From positions 21,484,691 through 21,548,690 of the forward strand of contig OZ010573.1 of NCBI GenBank assembly GCA_963932145.1: a DNA stretch of 64,000 nt, read 5' to 3'. Each line of letters starts with the position of its first letter. Positions within the stretch are counted from its first letter, which is position 1. Made by a program: the position numbers and the translations under genes. Source of the stretch: Acanthosepion lycidas (lineage: Eukaryota; Mollusca; Cephalopoda; Sepiida; Sepiidae). Positions 22,020 to 32,412 of the stretch are shown in pieces. Under the pieces are notes generated by a model. It made no database searches. It had not been told where the DNA came from and saw nothing but the letters and a program-made list of their open reading frames with translations.

Positions 22020-23353
22020 AGCTGTTCGGAAAATAATGTCTGAATTTAGAATAGACTGATTTAATTGTGTTCTAATATATGATTCTAATAGTTGCACCAA
22101 AAAAGTATTACTCATTCCTGATGAGTAAACTGTCTTTTTCTTAATTCTATATTAATCTCTTTCAGAATTTAACTTAAAATATTATATAGTCCTCATTTTG
22201 AACATGGAAAAAGAAGAGGAGAAGCGTTTACTTTTATTTTGCATGAGTTCAAGCTTGGTTATAACGCTTCTCAAACTTCTGCTAACATTAACAGTGCATG
22301 GGATGAAGGATCAACTCGTGATCGGATAGTACGGCGCTGGTTTCTGAAGTTCCACAGTGGGGATACGAGTCTTGAAGATCAAGGTGATAGACAACGTCCA
22401 TCTACAATTGTCAATCAACATCTGAAAACACCAAAACCCAAGACAAAGTGTCATAAAAATGACTCGGATAACGTGTGTCAGCAATTCAAGAAAATCGGTC
22501 AATATAAAAAGAAAATTAGCAAGGTGAAGGAACTCGGTAAATGAACTCAATTAAAGTGAAAGAATTCGCCGTTTTGAAGTGTGTTCGATGCTGCATCTGC
22601 GAAATTCGAATGATCCATTTCTTGATCAATAGTTACTTATGATGAGAAATGGATCCTTCATAACAATCGTAATCAATCGGCTCAAAGGCTTGGACTCAAA
22701 CACTTTCCAAAATCAAAACTGCACCAACAGAAAATTATGGTGACTTTCTGGTGGTTCGCTATTGGCGTTATCCATGACAGGTTTCTGGAATCTAGCCAGG
22801 GCATCACTGACGAGGTTTACTGCTAGCAATTAGATTCAAATACCACTAGCAAAATGTGACTAGCACTGATTAATCGACTCGGTTCAATTCTTCTCTATGA
22901 CAATGCTCGGCCACATCTTGCCAGGATAACACTGCAGAATCTCACTTTATTGGGATACAACGCGTTGATACATTCACCATAATCATTCACTGTTTCACCC
23001 ACTAATTATTACTTTTTCATGCAACTAATTCTTTAAAGCCAAACGAGATTCCGTTGCAAAGAAGATGCAGAAATTGCATTCAAGCGTTTCGTGGCTTCCA
23101 AAACTTTAGTTTTATCGTAAATGGATAAATAACTTTGTAACTCGATATAGATATTCATCGTTCCTATTTTAACTGATTTATTAGGTTGGTGCAAAAATAA
23201 TGACGTAATAATGTCGTTTTTTGACGTATTTTTTAACGTCAAAACGACATTATTACGTCATTATTTTTGTACCAACCTAATAAATACTATTTAAGTATAT
23301 TAATTCAGGAATAAAATTTCTTTCTAAAATGGGACATTATTTTCGGAACAACG
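22020..23353 (+). mobile_element. mariner transposon, near full length, inactive
   Basis: The element is flanked by TA (22018-22019 and 23354-23355) with 21-bp inverted ends (AGCTGTTCGGAAAATAATGT and CGTTGTTCCGAAAATAATGT). Without the nested MITE it is about 1.23 kb, close to the usual 1.3 kb. The transposase remnant reads EFKLGYNASQT, then VRRWFLKFHSGDTSLED (helix-turn-helix region), VTYDEKWIL (first catalytic Asp), KIMVTFWW and LLYDNARPH (second catalytic Asp). The third acidic motif is degraded (SPTNYYFF where SPTDYHFF is usual). The frame is broken near residue 10, after about 95 residues, and at later stops. A 100-bp MITE sits in its 3' UTR. Confidence 0.9.
23181..23280. mobile_element. 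MADE1-like mariner MITE, 100 bp, nested in mariner
   Basis: Near-perfect palindrome starting TTAGGTTGGTGCAAAAATAA and ending with the inverse (TTTTTGTACCAACCTAA), with TA on both sides. It has the same interior (ATGACGTAATAATGTCGTTT) as the copies at 38498 and 54780. Confidence 0.95.
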
Positions 23354-23359
23354 TAATAA

Positions 23360-24005
23360 TTATAATGAGATTCTCTGTAAGTGAGCCTAAGTTTGTTGGT
23401 TGGTTGATTTTGCATGTAATCTCTTGTTGGGTTATCACATGTCAGCCATATTTTATTTTTTTTTTAAATTCATTTTTATCTTTTAGTACTAAATTATACA
23501 AATTAGCATCAAGAACATTAACACAATTATTTTTATATCTATCTAATACTGAGTAAAATATTCTAATCGGATCCTCATATTCTGGAGTACAGACCCCCAT
23601 TTTTATGAGGGTTAGTAGATCATCGACATCAACATTTTCGAATACTGTTTGAGGTATAAAACCATTCTCTAGAGCGAGATCCCCGCACCGGATGAGAATG
23701 TACTTCAGTGTATATAGTGCTTGATATGCTGCACATTATTTGACTATAAAGTGTGCGTGATTTGTAATTGGCCGATGCGTAGTCAGGGATTGTACTTTTG
23801 GGGCATTCAGGAGTCTATGCTGTTTCCGTTTCGTAGAGGGGGGCTTCCATCACTACAAAAATTGTCTCAATGTTGTTACTCTAACACTGTTACCATGTTT
23901 TATTTTATATTATTTTTGTGTGTGGTGAGACTTTGTTTTTTTTTGGTCTTCACTTAAGTATCTTGAGCCATATGCTCGTTACTGGAGATTATATACAGTG
24001 GTGAA
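23360..24005. other. No feature recognised
   Basis: Open frames at 23329-23556 and 23721-23957 have no recognisable domain. Confidence 0.45.

Positions 24006-24007
<2 letters not shown>

Positions 24008-24061
<54 letters not shown>
24008..24061. repeat. (TA)n microsatellite
   Basis: Perfect TA tract. Confidence 0.95.
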
Positions 24062-24064
<3 letters not shown>

Positions 24065-24345
24065 TGTGTCTGTGTGGGATGCACCACGTCAGTCAACTGT
24101 TTGCCATGCGTGATGTAAGCGTAGGTGATTATGTAACTTTCAATACATAATTGACAAGGCAGATTTTTTCCCGCGGTAGGTTGCCATTTCTTTCTGCGGT
24201 AGACTAGTTGCCATCCAAGGCCATAGAACCCAGTCTGTCCTGCTATTTACCCTTAGCTGGGAGAGGAGAAGAGGATTCATACTTTTCCCAAGGGTATTAG
24301 CCCGCAAGTGAATGTAATGGATTCAACTGGAATTCAAACTCGGCT
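24062..24345 (-). mobile_element. tRNA-derived SINE, CGAAAG-hairpin tail type
   Basis: Read on the minus strand: body (AATACCCTTGGGAAAAGTAT, CAGCTAAGGGTAAATAGCAG), then GGCAACCTACCGCGGG and the tail GTATCACGCATGG equivalent. The 5' head is cut inside the box B area near 24340, where the sequence joins a LINE scrap. Confidence 0.7.
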
Positions 24346-24412
24346 GTGTGTGATGCACCACGTGGTTGTGTGTAATTCAGAACTCGGTTTTCCCGGAGAA
24401 AGTTAGTGCATG
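24346..24412 (-). mobile_element. Scrap of CR1-like LINE family 2
   Basis: CACCACGTGGTTGTG followed by GTAATTCAGAACTCG matches 28973-29030 inside the family 2 LINE. It is a short leftover next to the SINE. Confidence 0.5.
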
Positions 24413-24685
24413 CATTCTGAAGAGTCAGTGTGTGTCCATATATCCTTGTATGTAAGTGTGTGTACAAGTTATTCTCTTTGTTTTTTTTTTGTTTTTTTTA
24501 CATCGTTAGAGAGCGAGTGTGATTCTCTTCGCTTGCGAGTGGTCAGAGAGACTAGTTCACTAATTAATTTTTGTTTTTATATGTGATTGGAGGATTAATG
24601 AAATTATATGTGTATACACGTGGAACAATCGTTTGCGGGATAGTTGGATGAGTTGAGCAGATTTTTATCACTGCATAATGTGTTC
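24413..24685. other. No feature recognised
   Basis: Mixed AT-rich sequence before an AAT array. Confidence 0.4.
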
Positions 24686-24688
24686 AAT

Positions 24689-24695
24689 AATAATC

Positions 24696-24735
<40 letters not shown>
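24689..24735. repeat. (AAT)n microsatellite
   Basis: About 15 perfect units. Confidence 0.95.
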
Positions 24736-24736
<1 letters not shown>

Positions 24737-24854
24737 GCCGACATATCAAAGATATTTAAGCAGAAGTTTTGGACGTCTCCCAATAGGTGAAATAGATAGA
24801 AACATTATCGAGTAGACTGTTTTTATTACGTAGCTATTTTAATAGGGGTCAGCA

Positions 24855-25065
24855 GGAAAAGTGGATTCGTAAAGCCAAGTTCAAATTCCTGTCTAGTCTG
24901 TAATTGTAAAAGACATGATTCCACATCGTCTATCCCTAGCTATAGGAAAAACTTGACCGGCAACTACCTTCAGAAAACATTGAATTCAAAATACGAGAGA
25001 AAGCAACGGGAAGCTACTCCACTACCTTTCTCGAGAATTCATGGCGGTTCCCGGTTAATTAAGAA
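24855..25065 (+). mobile_element. Diverged tRNA-derived SINE
   Basis: GCCAAGTTCAAATTCCTGTC, CCCTAGCTATAGG and AACTTGACCGGCAACTACC follow the order box B, body, tail of the SINE family, with many changes. Confidence 0.5.
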
Positions 25066-25069
25066 AAGG

Positions 25070-25690
25070 AATCTATGGAGAATCATGACCGCTTACATCT
25101 TGACAGGAATTATTTAAAAAAGAATTTCGATCTAGTACACCATTATATAGCTTTATATCAGACTATGTATGTTCATGAGTCTATGCGGATGCGTCTATTT
25201 TCCGTATACATGTGCATGTAGTTGGGTGGTACCTATTCCAGCGAGTCTGTGTTTCGCAATTTTAGATTCAACTCAGAAAGAAAAAGATGACTGTTGAAAG
25301 GAAGTGAGAAGGTGGTAAGAAGAGCACACGGAAAGAGGTTCGCAGCGTAGGAATTGCTCTCCACTGCGGGAGATAGATTATTGATTGAATGGGGAAATGA
25401 ACTTCCGGCAGTTTCTATTTCGATGCTGAGATGTGCAAGTTGGGGCCACTTCTGAGTGTCACATATTGGGATGTATGCACTGGAATAGAAACTGCAGACG
25501 GCAAATGAAGTAAACAGCCCAGGCACACTTGTGGAGATGAGGTGATTAAAGCATGCTACTAGATTGTTCGATGACTGTAGTGAACACAAGTCAGAGAACG
25601 CACACCACAAAAATAAAAGTGAAATTGTGAACGAATAAATTTCGATTTGATCATAAGTTTATCCGTCCTTTTATCACTAATTTCATTTTG
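25070..25690. other. No gene supported
   Basis: A 125-codon minus-strand frame (25233-25610) is the longest open frame here outside the LTR element and the tandem arrays. It shows Ser/Phe/Leu-rich composition and no motif I recognise. Confidence 0.35.
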
Positions 25691-25694
25691 GTCT

Positions 25695-25696
25695 CT

Positions 25697-25759
<63 letters not shown>
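25695..25759. repeat. (TATC)n microsatellite
   Basis: About 16 units of the tetranucleotide. Confidence 0.95.
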
Positions 25760-25764
25760 GTCGC

Positions 25765-26625
25765 AGTCTGTTTCTATCTATCCACACACACACACATATA
25801 TAAATATATGTATATTGCGTATATTGTGGGAGTATGTTTTCATTAAGACATGCCTCATTAAATAAATTTTGTCTACTTATTTTTAATAATTTACGAGTGG
25901 AGCCTATTAAAAATAAGTAGAAAAAACTAGCCTAAATTATTTAATGTGATTTATCTTGTATCAGTCTCAGAAAGTGATATACTTTTTACTAATAGAGTGT
26001 GGTGTCATTTACGAACAGTCTTTCTGAAGAAATTCAAACTACAAGCAGCGTGTAGACTACGCATGCGTATAAGTTGAGGGAGCGTCCTTAATGCCGGTTC
26101 CGTTTCCATATTTGTTTTGTGCCGTATGGTGGGGACAGCTTGCAAACTTTTGTTTTAGATTGAGAATAATAATATTTTTATAATATATTTTACTAAAAAT
26201 ATAACCACGCATTGACAAAAGCGATTGAGAAAATCAATTACATTGGAAATTAAAAAATAAATTTCTAAACATGAAAGTGGAACAAGAATTAGCAAACTTA
26301 GAGTGAAGGGGGCAATGACGTCATTAATAATTTGCACCATACTAAAATATAAGGATGAATCAAAGACGTATTCAGGTTGTTAAGAAATAACCAAATTTAG
26401 TAGATCACGTAGCATTTTTATTGATGAGTTAGAAAAATTTATTTTTGATGTGGATTAAAATAAAAAGAATTTACTGGTGATAGCAGAAATGAAACAATAA
26501 TTTATGCAAAAGGTAAATGATCTTAAAGCTAATATTCCCAGATGAAGTGGATAATGGAGAATTGAATTTTCTTGATTCAATTTATTTCTATATTTATTCA
26601 TTTGTTTTTATTTATGTATATAATT
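25765..26625. other. No feature recognised
   Basis: AT-rich; 25875-25925 holds a short inverted pair (TCTACTTATTTTTAATAA, TTAAAAATAAGTAGA). Confidence 0.4.
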
Positions 26626-26627
26626 AC

Positions 26628-26628
<1 letters not shown>

Positions 26629-26689
<61 letters not shown>
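26629..26689. repeat. (TA)n microsatellite
   Basis: Perfect TA tract. Confidence 0.95.
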
Positions 26690-27440
26690 ATTATTGAATA
26701 ATATAGGCATATTGCGGCTACTTATTTTTATACTGATCCTTTCCAGTTCTCTAATTAGTTTCTTGATGTTGAGATTAGATTCACCAAGGAAGGCGCCGTA
26801 TGTTTTAACCAAAGTTCTTTCGACCTTTTCTAAGTTCGTCTTTGGTAGGGGTCGGAACGGACTTCTGTTATTTATTCACTTCCTTTTCCTCCTCATTATC
26901 ATTAGTCCCATGATCAGGTGTGGTCGTATGTTCGCTATGCAGCGGAGCACCTAATCACTCCCCTCCACATATCTGGATTAAAAGCCGGCGAGGTATTTAT
27001 TCATGCTTTGGGTAAGTAGACCTGGAAGAGTATAAACTTCTCTAAGTCAACCCATAACCTACGTCTTCCATTTTGGAGGCTTTCCCTGTTCATGGACACA
27101 TGGTCGTTGTTTCCATCGGGCGGGGGCACCCTCCGCCCTGGATGTTGACTCCATTCGGTGGGGGACAGCCTCCACCTTTTCTGTTGACTTTATTCTAGGA
27201 AGCCCTCTATCCAGTGATGATGTGTCATCCTCGCTCTGGTTGCATACATAGCTATAGAGCCCTCTTTGTCTCCTTGTGCATGATGGTCATTGGCCATACA
27301 TCACCCGTTTGACAGGTCTTGTTTTTAATTTTGCTGGTTATCTAACAATTCCCCTCACCAGAAAAAGCCTGATGGGGCAACCAGTTTACTAGATGATGAT
27401 CCGAATATGCAGCGTGTATTACTGGGTTACATAGCATCAC
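26690..27440. other. Unassigned, coding-like stretch and GC-richer block
   Basis: On the minus strand 26700-26870 reads KTNLEKVERTLVKTYGAFLG then LNIKKLIRELERI, which looks protein-like but I do not recognise it. 27110-27190 holds a two-copy ~44-bp repeat (CGGGGGCACCCTCCGCC, TGGGGGACAGCCTCCACC). Possibly an old retroelement. Confidence 0.3.
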
Positions 27441-27450
27441 TAGCACTTGA

Positions 27451-27750
27451 GTGACCTGGCATAAAACCTTATTTATATGTATTTCAGTTACTCACGTAAT
27501 AAATAATTTGGTTATGGGACAGGACTCCGGAATAGGTTACAGAGAAACTCTACTTTATTTTGAACATATTTTATATGACTTTAAAACTAATGAAAACTCT
27601 TTCCAACAGAAATTGCCTCTTCTTTTTCAAGCAATGATAAGCGATACTAAGCCTGAATACATGCATTGCTGTCGAGAGCATAACATTTTCACAGTTGGTT
27701 CAGTCAGCTTGACATTTTATGAACAATGGAATGTACGCCATACGTTTTAA
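27451..27750 (+). CDS. Candidate terminal exon or short ORF, unknown function
   Basis: An ATG-started frame of 99 codons. From about 27487 it looks like ordinary protein with no low complexity (QDSGIGYRETLLYFEHILYD, then KPEYMHCCREHNIF), and TTATATGTATTTCAG just upstream resembles a 3' splice acceptor ending at 27486. If that is used, the coding part is an 88-codon terminal exon with a TAA stop at 27748-27750. I recognise no family, and no neighbouring exon is visible. It may equally be chance or an eroded mobile element. I describe it because its composition differs from the other short frames nearby. Confidence 0.25.
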   Translation: MTWHKTLFICISVTHVINNLVMGQDSGIGYRETLLYFEHILYDFKTNENSFQQKLPLLFQAMISDTKPEYMHCCREHNIFTVGSVSLTFYEQWNVRHTF

Positions 27751-28170
27751 AAGTATTATATTAATATTAAATCAGTAGTCATTGTTCGATGATATATAAA
27801 TTCGCTCTTGACTATAGTTATAATTTTTTCTCTGTATTTCTTAGAGATGATCTATCTACATGGTAGATAATTGAAAAAGGCTAAAAATATCATTCGGTTA
27901 AATATATGTAAAATGTAAAAGAAAACTTCTTCGCATATATAAATATCTAAAAGTCTTTATGAAATTATAAGCTGTCATGGCTAACAAAACTAGTATAATA
28001 ATGTGGACTTTTTTTTTTATTGTAGTTGCGTGTTTTTAGCATATCTTTGGTTACCAGTTTGTAGTGGACGTGTGTTACAAAGTGTAATGGCAAAGGTTTA
28101 AGAATTATGACGGAAATTACATAAGAACCTTCAACCACTTTCAAAAGAAATGAATTTAAAACGCACGTAG
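27751..28170. other. No feature recognised
   Basis: AT-rich sequence without structure. Confidence 0.4.
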
Positions 28171-28176
28171 GTACTC

Positions 28177-28178
<2 letters not shown>

Positions 28179-28247
<69 letters not shown>
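28179..28247. repeat. (TA)n microsatellite
   Basis: Perfect TA tract followed by an A-rich run. Confidence 0.95.
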
Positions 28248-28253
<6 letters not shown>

Positions 28254-28390
28254 AAAATAAATTAAAAAAAAAAGAAAAAAAAAGACATTTTTTATGTTTA
28301 TACGTTCTTTTTATAGATACAAATATTTAAGTAAATGTTCTGTTTGTAAATCGGACTGAATGTCGAAAAATATTTCATAGAAAATATGCG

Positions 28391-28472
28391 TCCTCCGACA
28401 GGAATCGAACCTGTATCCTATACGGAACAGTCATAAAGCCTGACGTGCTTTTACCAATTGAGCCACAGAGGA
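28391..28472 (-). tRNA. tRNA-like gene, isotype uncertain
   Basis: An 82-nt minus-strand sequence folds as a tRNA. The acceptor stem is TCCTCTG/CGGAGGA (7 pairs, one G-T). The D arm is GCTCAATTGGTAAAAGC. The T arm is perfect, ACAGG-TTCGATT-CCTGT, and contains a canonical box B. Between them lies a long variable region (TTCCGTATAGGAT) that can itself pair. The anticodon arm is the weak point: GTCA-GGCTTTA-TGAC gives a 4-bp stem and would place CTT as the anticodon without the usual U33, while a shifted fold gives other readings. A run of four T lies just downstream on the minus strand, as expected for pol III termination. It could be a functional class II-like tRNA or a pseudogene. Confidence 0.6.
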
Positions 28473-28636
28473 GCGTTTCGGTTAGCAATTTCGATTTTAA
28501 TGTTTTTAAACTACAATTCTCCATGATTGTCTCTCACACATTCATATCTGCTCGATGCGTACCCAAATGTAAACAAATGACGTTACACATTATGAAATGG
28601 ACAAAGTCCGACAATTACGTTAAGACTTTTTTTTAT

Positions 28637-28637
<1 letters not shown>

Positions 28638-28693
<56 letters not shown>
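28638..28693. repeat. (TA)n microsatellite
   Basis: Perfect TA tract. Confidence 0.95.
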
Positions 28694-28696
<3 letters not shown>

Positions 28697-28704
28697 CAAA
28701 TCAC

Positions 28705-29055
28705 CCGAAGCAAGGCGGGAGTGCCACTAGCACGCAAAGGGTTACAGAGAGTAATAGTAAAGAGGAGTGTTTGGGGAAAGGATAAAGAGAAGGACAGGGA
28801 TCAAGGTCAAGGCATTAGAAGATGTCGATTGACATTACATTTAAATATTTGAAGATTATAGCTATCGAGGAAGCAAGTGATAGGAAGGGAGTTCCACTGA
28901 CGGTACGTGTGAAATAAGAAGCTGTTGAAGTAGAAGAGATGGTTACATTTAGTCGTTTCAATAGTGAAAGAGTGGGACCACGTGGTTGTGCGTAATTAAG
29001 AACTCGCTTTAACCGGGGAAAGAAATCTTCCCCGGGGGTAACTGCTGGACACATC
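28705..29055 (-). mobile_element. CR1-like LINE 3' end (family 2)
   Basis: The minus strand reads NSFLFHTYRQWNSLP, then CFLDSYNLQIFKCNVNRHLL and MP-stop. This is a clean CR1/L2-type ORF2 C-terminus. Upstream, RVLNYAQPRGPTLSLLKR precedes it in another frame. The 3' UTR (28705-28830) ends at GGCACTCCCGCCTTGCTTCG (minus strand), next to the (TA)n tract. The UTR is shared with 1595, 12745 and 58975. Confidence 0.75.
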
Positions 29056-29885
29056 TACAAACCGCATAAAAAAAAAAAAAATGCAATGATTATTTATATT
29101 TCTTTCTTTTATCGTCCTGAATAGAACGCCACCTAGTGGCTTTAAGTGGTTCATTAAGAGACAAGGTGGGTGAAGTGTATTTCTTATTATTATCTGAAGG
29201 TGGATTTTATATCTGAATATGCAAATAACCTACTTTTATACACCATAGTTGCGTAAGGGAGATAACTATGCTTGGTACGACATAAGACACATGGTGGAAG
29301 ATGTAACAGACAAAATCAGATTTATTTGATGGCGAGTGTTTCAGGTAATATTTGCACAAAAACACACACACATACACTGGCAGAAAACTAGCATTATACA
29401 GATTTATGAGTCTGTTCTTTGCATCTTTATTCGAAATTTTAATTTTCATTCTTTCTTTGAGAAGAATTTGACAACACATTCACGTTTAAAAATGAAAATA
29501 TTTCGAAATAGATATTCTGTATATTTTTAGATTTCTATTTCCTGCTGTAAATAACATATGTTCTGGAAAGAAAAACCTAAAGAAATTTACTGTGATATGT
29601 CGGTGGTATCAGAGAGACCCCCGTTGAGAAAACCCAAGTGTCTAGCTAGCTTTGAGAGAGAAATAAATACTTACCTTTTAAGAATTGTCGGATGGTGCCA
29701 ATAAATCTAGTTAGAGATTTCGAAAGAACTTCAGCTCACATAAAGAGAAATCACCATAAATGAAATTTCTTGGGTGCTATGGACGTCTATTAGAACTCAA
29801 GTTTACCCGAAATTTCAAGTGGAATTCGTATATACGATTCATCGTTAAAGATGGAAAAATTGTCGTTTCTTTGTACTGCTCTAGA
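29056..29885. other. No feature recognised
   Basis: At about 29675 the minus strand reads AAAAGGTAAGTATTT, a strong 5' splice-site match, but no exon is identifiable next to it. Confidence 0.35.
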
Positions 29886-29889
29886 AGTT

Positions 29890-30290
29890 GCCTGATTTCT
29901 ATTGTCATGCTCTGACTTTGCAAGAGTCACATCAGGACAACAATGGAACATTGCTGCGATATCTGGGGTAAAGCTGCCATACCCTTAATTTCCCGCCATG
30001 ACAGAGTTCCAAAACATTTACACAGCCTTGCGGGTGATGAATTATTTTTAACCTTACAGCCATTTTCCCATCTCCTACTCTATCACCACTTCAGTGGCAA
30101 ATGTTCAGATGTTCAGTTTCCTAAATTCTACCAGTTCATGTCGTTAGAGCTTAGAATCGTCATGCCACGTACGCATGTTCGAATCATCTTCATTCCTTTA
30201 GTATTCTATAGGTAAGAATGAATTCCACTCAGACTGCATCTTTTCAAGAAACGCCACTAATAGATCTTGGATTCAGTTAATGGGTGATCA
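29890..30290 (+). mobile_element. CR1-like LINE 3' end (family 1)
   Basis: A 90-codon plus-strand frame (29943-30215) reads MEHCCDIWGKAAIPL, then AGDELFLTLQPFSHLLLYHH and FSGKCSDVQF. This corresponds to the CR1-like segment (EYC.HIW.GA, ...S.FYRYYFGRCS.EL). The following residues run on in other frames to about 30290. It is homologous to 20485-20925. Truncated at the 5' side and broken. Confidence 0.7.
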
Positions 30291-30706
30291 TTTAGCAAAA
30301 AAAAAAAAAAAAGAAAAAGAAAGTAAAAAAGGAAAACATCCAGATTCAGACATCAAGACCCGACTTAAGATATGTAGCGGGAATGAAATGCAGATGGAGC
30401 AGCGAACGACACTAATAGATTACATTAACCAGACAACCGAGAGGAGGCTTGTCTAATCACTGTAATCTTCAAGTCTAGGGTCAACTGTTTTCTATTTTAC
30501 CTATCTTCATAATCTGCGCTTACTTTCACTTCACATGCCATACTCCTCTAGCTTGAGTAGCTCTTGGATTCAGTTAATGGGTGATCATTTAGCAAAAAAA
30601 AAAAAAAAAAGAAAAAGTAAGTGAAAAAGGAAAACATCCAGATTCAGATATCAAAACCCGACTTAAGATATGTAGCGGGAATGAAATGCAGATGGAGCAG
30701 CGAACC
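30263..30706. repeat. Direct duplication, ~145-bp units, 297 bp apart
   Basis: 30266-30410 and 30563-30706 both begin CTTGGATTCAGTTAATGGGT, include the same A-rich run, and end GATGGAGCAGCGAAC. They differ at only a few positions. The first copy joins directly to the LINE end. Confidence 0.85.
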
Positions 30707-30720
30707 CCTACTGATAACGG

Positions 30721-31340
30721 TACCCTCTCCAGTGGGTCAAAGAGACGGCGTTTAGTGTGCTGTCTCTGCAGAAAGATAAAAAATTGCTGCCCTGCCAAAA
30801 CAGAGTAAGTGAGAACCCCAGAACGTCCTGTTATGAAGAAAGTGTCTACCAGCTTCACCATGAAATAGTCGGGACGGTGAGCTGAGCGGTGTTATCGAAG
30901 CAAATTATTCTTTTTCTAGCCAACCGCTAAAGCTTTAGACTCCATAAAAAACAGGCACATTTTGGAAGTTTGCCGTGTTGACCACATAACGGGATCGTAG
31001 TGTGTTACCCAGCGTCGTTTGAAATTCGTTCGTCCTTGTTTGTGTTTTCAGTGTCTCGGTTGCGTTCGTCCCGTACGTGTGGTGTTCCCGTGTGGAAGTC
31101 ATGTTTGTGCCCTGACCGTCGTTATTCAGTTTTTGATTCCGGTGCTTTTTGTATCCGTGTATTTTTACTTTTTGTATTTTTTCTGTGATTTTTTTTATCC
31201 CTCTTCGAAATAAATACTTCTCTTTATGCCAATAAGAAATAAAAAAAACGACCACTCTAGAAGATTACGACCAATGACGTGACAGGAGATAATTACTCGA
31301 TGATCACTTCATTTTGGTACGAATTTATTGATTTACTCTT
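30721..31340. other. Unassigned; T-rich segment ending in AATAAA and poly(A)
   Basis: 31020-31245 is pyrimidine- and GT-rich, with AATAAA at about 31210 and an A run at 31242. It could be the end of a processed transcript or an LTR. No protein family recognised. Confidence 0.3.
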
Positions 31341-31345
31341 ATCGT

Positions 31346-31772
31346 AAGCGTCCTGGATATGATGGTAAACTACATCCGGCAGCAAGGCCTTTAATTGGGA
31401 GGTTTTGAGGTGCGTGGAGCAACCTATCAAATTGTGTTTTTTTCTGCTCCACCCTGACCCTGTGTAGTAGCACCTGTTAGGGTTCCAGCTATGGGCAAAT
31501 AGTTAACCTCCAAACTTGGGTCAAAACACTATAAAAGTATAAATATAGATTTTTATAGTAAAAATACCAGCAATACATTTTTGAAAAAAAATTACCAGTA
31601 ATACATTTGAAAAAATCCCTTTTTATAAAAATACAACAATGAAACCTGAGCTACAGACTGATTTCTTACAACGAATACATATTCTTTTCATACGAATTAA
31701 TCCTAAAAATCTTGTCAATATTAAATAACCCTTTAGGGTTGATACGCCGTAGTAAAACAAAATAATCCAAAG
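31346..31772 (+). mobile_element. SINE-like element with internal array (second copy)
   Basis: Head (GATATGATGGTAAACTACAT, CCGGCAGCAAGGCC), body (CACCTGTTAGGGTTCCAGCT), two or three array units (AATACCAGCAATACATTTTT), and the tail AATATTAAATAACCC to GATACGCCGTAGTAAAACAA. Head and tail match 18160-18690 and 61588-62046; array length differs. Confidence 0.7.
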
Positions 31773-31779
31773 CGAATTA

Positions 31780-32404
31780 AACCAAACCCAACCTATCGTA
31801 TAATATAGAAGAATAAACTTTGAATTTGTTACAAGTACTAATGTGTAAAAATAACTAGTAGATGGCTAATATTTTACATTTACTTTTGCAAACGGCATAC
31901 TTCCCAAAAGTCAGCAGGCTCCATACAAACGCATTCCATTTCATGTAAATCGAAAAATTCTAATAAGTACGCCGTTTCGGGCTCTTCGCAAAAATGACTT
32001 GCTGTAAACAATTTTATTATCTCTCAATGTACGTACATCACAAAGAGGCGCTGGGGTACATCATCAGTAATGTTAATACTGGGTCTTTCAACATCATCTC
32101 GCTCCAGCTGACCCCGCCATCGTTAATCAGATAAAGTCGTGCATTTCAGAAGAAAACATAGTATACAATTGCACTGAGTTCAGTCCAAAATAACTGTAAA
32201 CAATGATGGCGCCAATTTGTAGTAACTGATCAGCACGCCAATGAATAGGAAACGCTCCTTTTGTTCGTCTCGCCTATGATATCGTACTCGATTACTATTT
32301 TCGGATCTCCAGTTATCAAGAATAACACTTCATAGACACCGTCGGTGTACTATATTGACAGATAAGATTTTTCCTTTCCATGGTTTGTCCAGGTCCTGTA
32401 TTGT
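31780..32404. other. No feature recognised
   Basis: Mixed sequence, moderately GC-richer between 32040 and 32120, no coding frame. Confidence 0.4.
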
Positions 32405-32412
32405 GTTTAGAG

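Noticed and set aside
25233-25610. 125-codon minus-strand frame as a host gene
   Set aside because: Composition is Ser/Leu/Phe-rich, with no domain, splice sites or neighbours to support it.
29660-29690. U1 snRNA start (ATACTTACCT) on the plus strand
   Set aside because: Only about 10 bases match; the downstream U1 sequence and stems are absent. A chance splice-donor-like word on the minus strand is more likely.
30935-31255. 106-codon minus-strand frame with a poly(A) signal nearby as a gene
   Set aside because: The AATAAA and A run are on the other strand, and the frame has no domain; left as unassigned.
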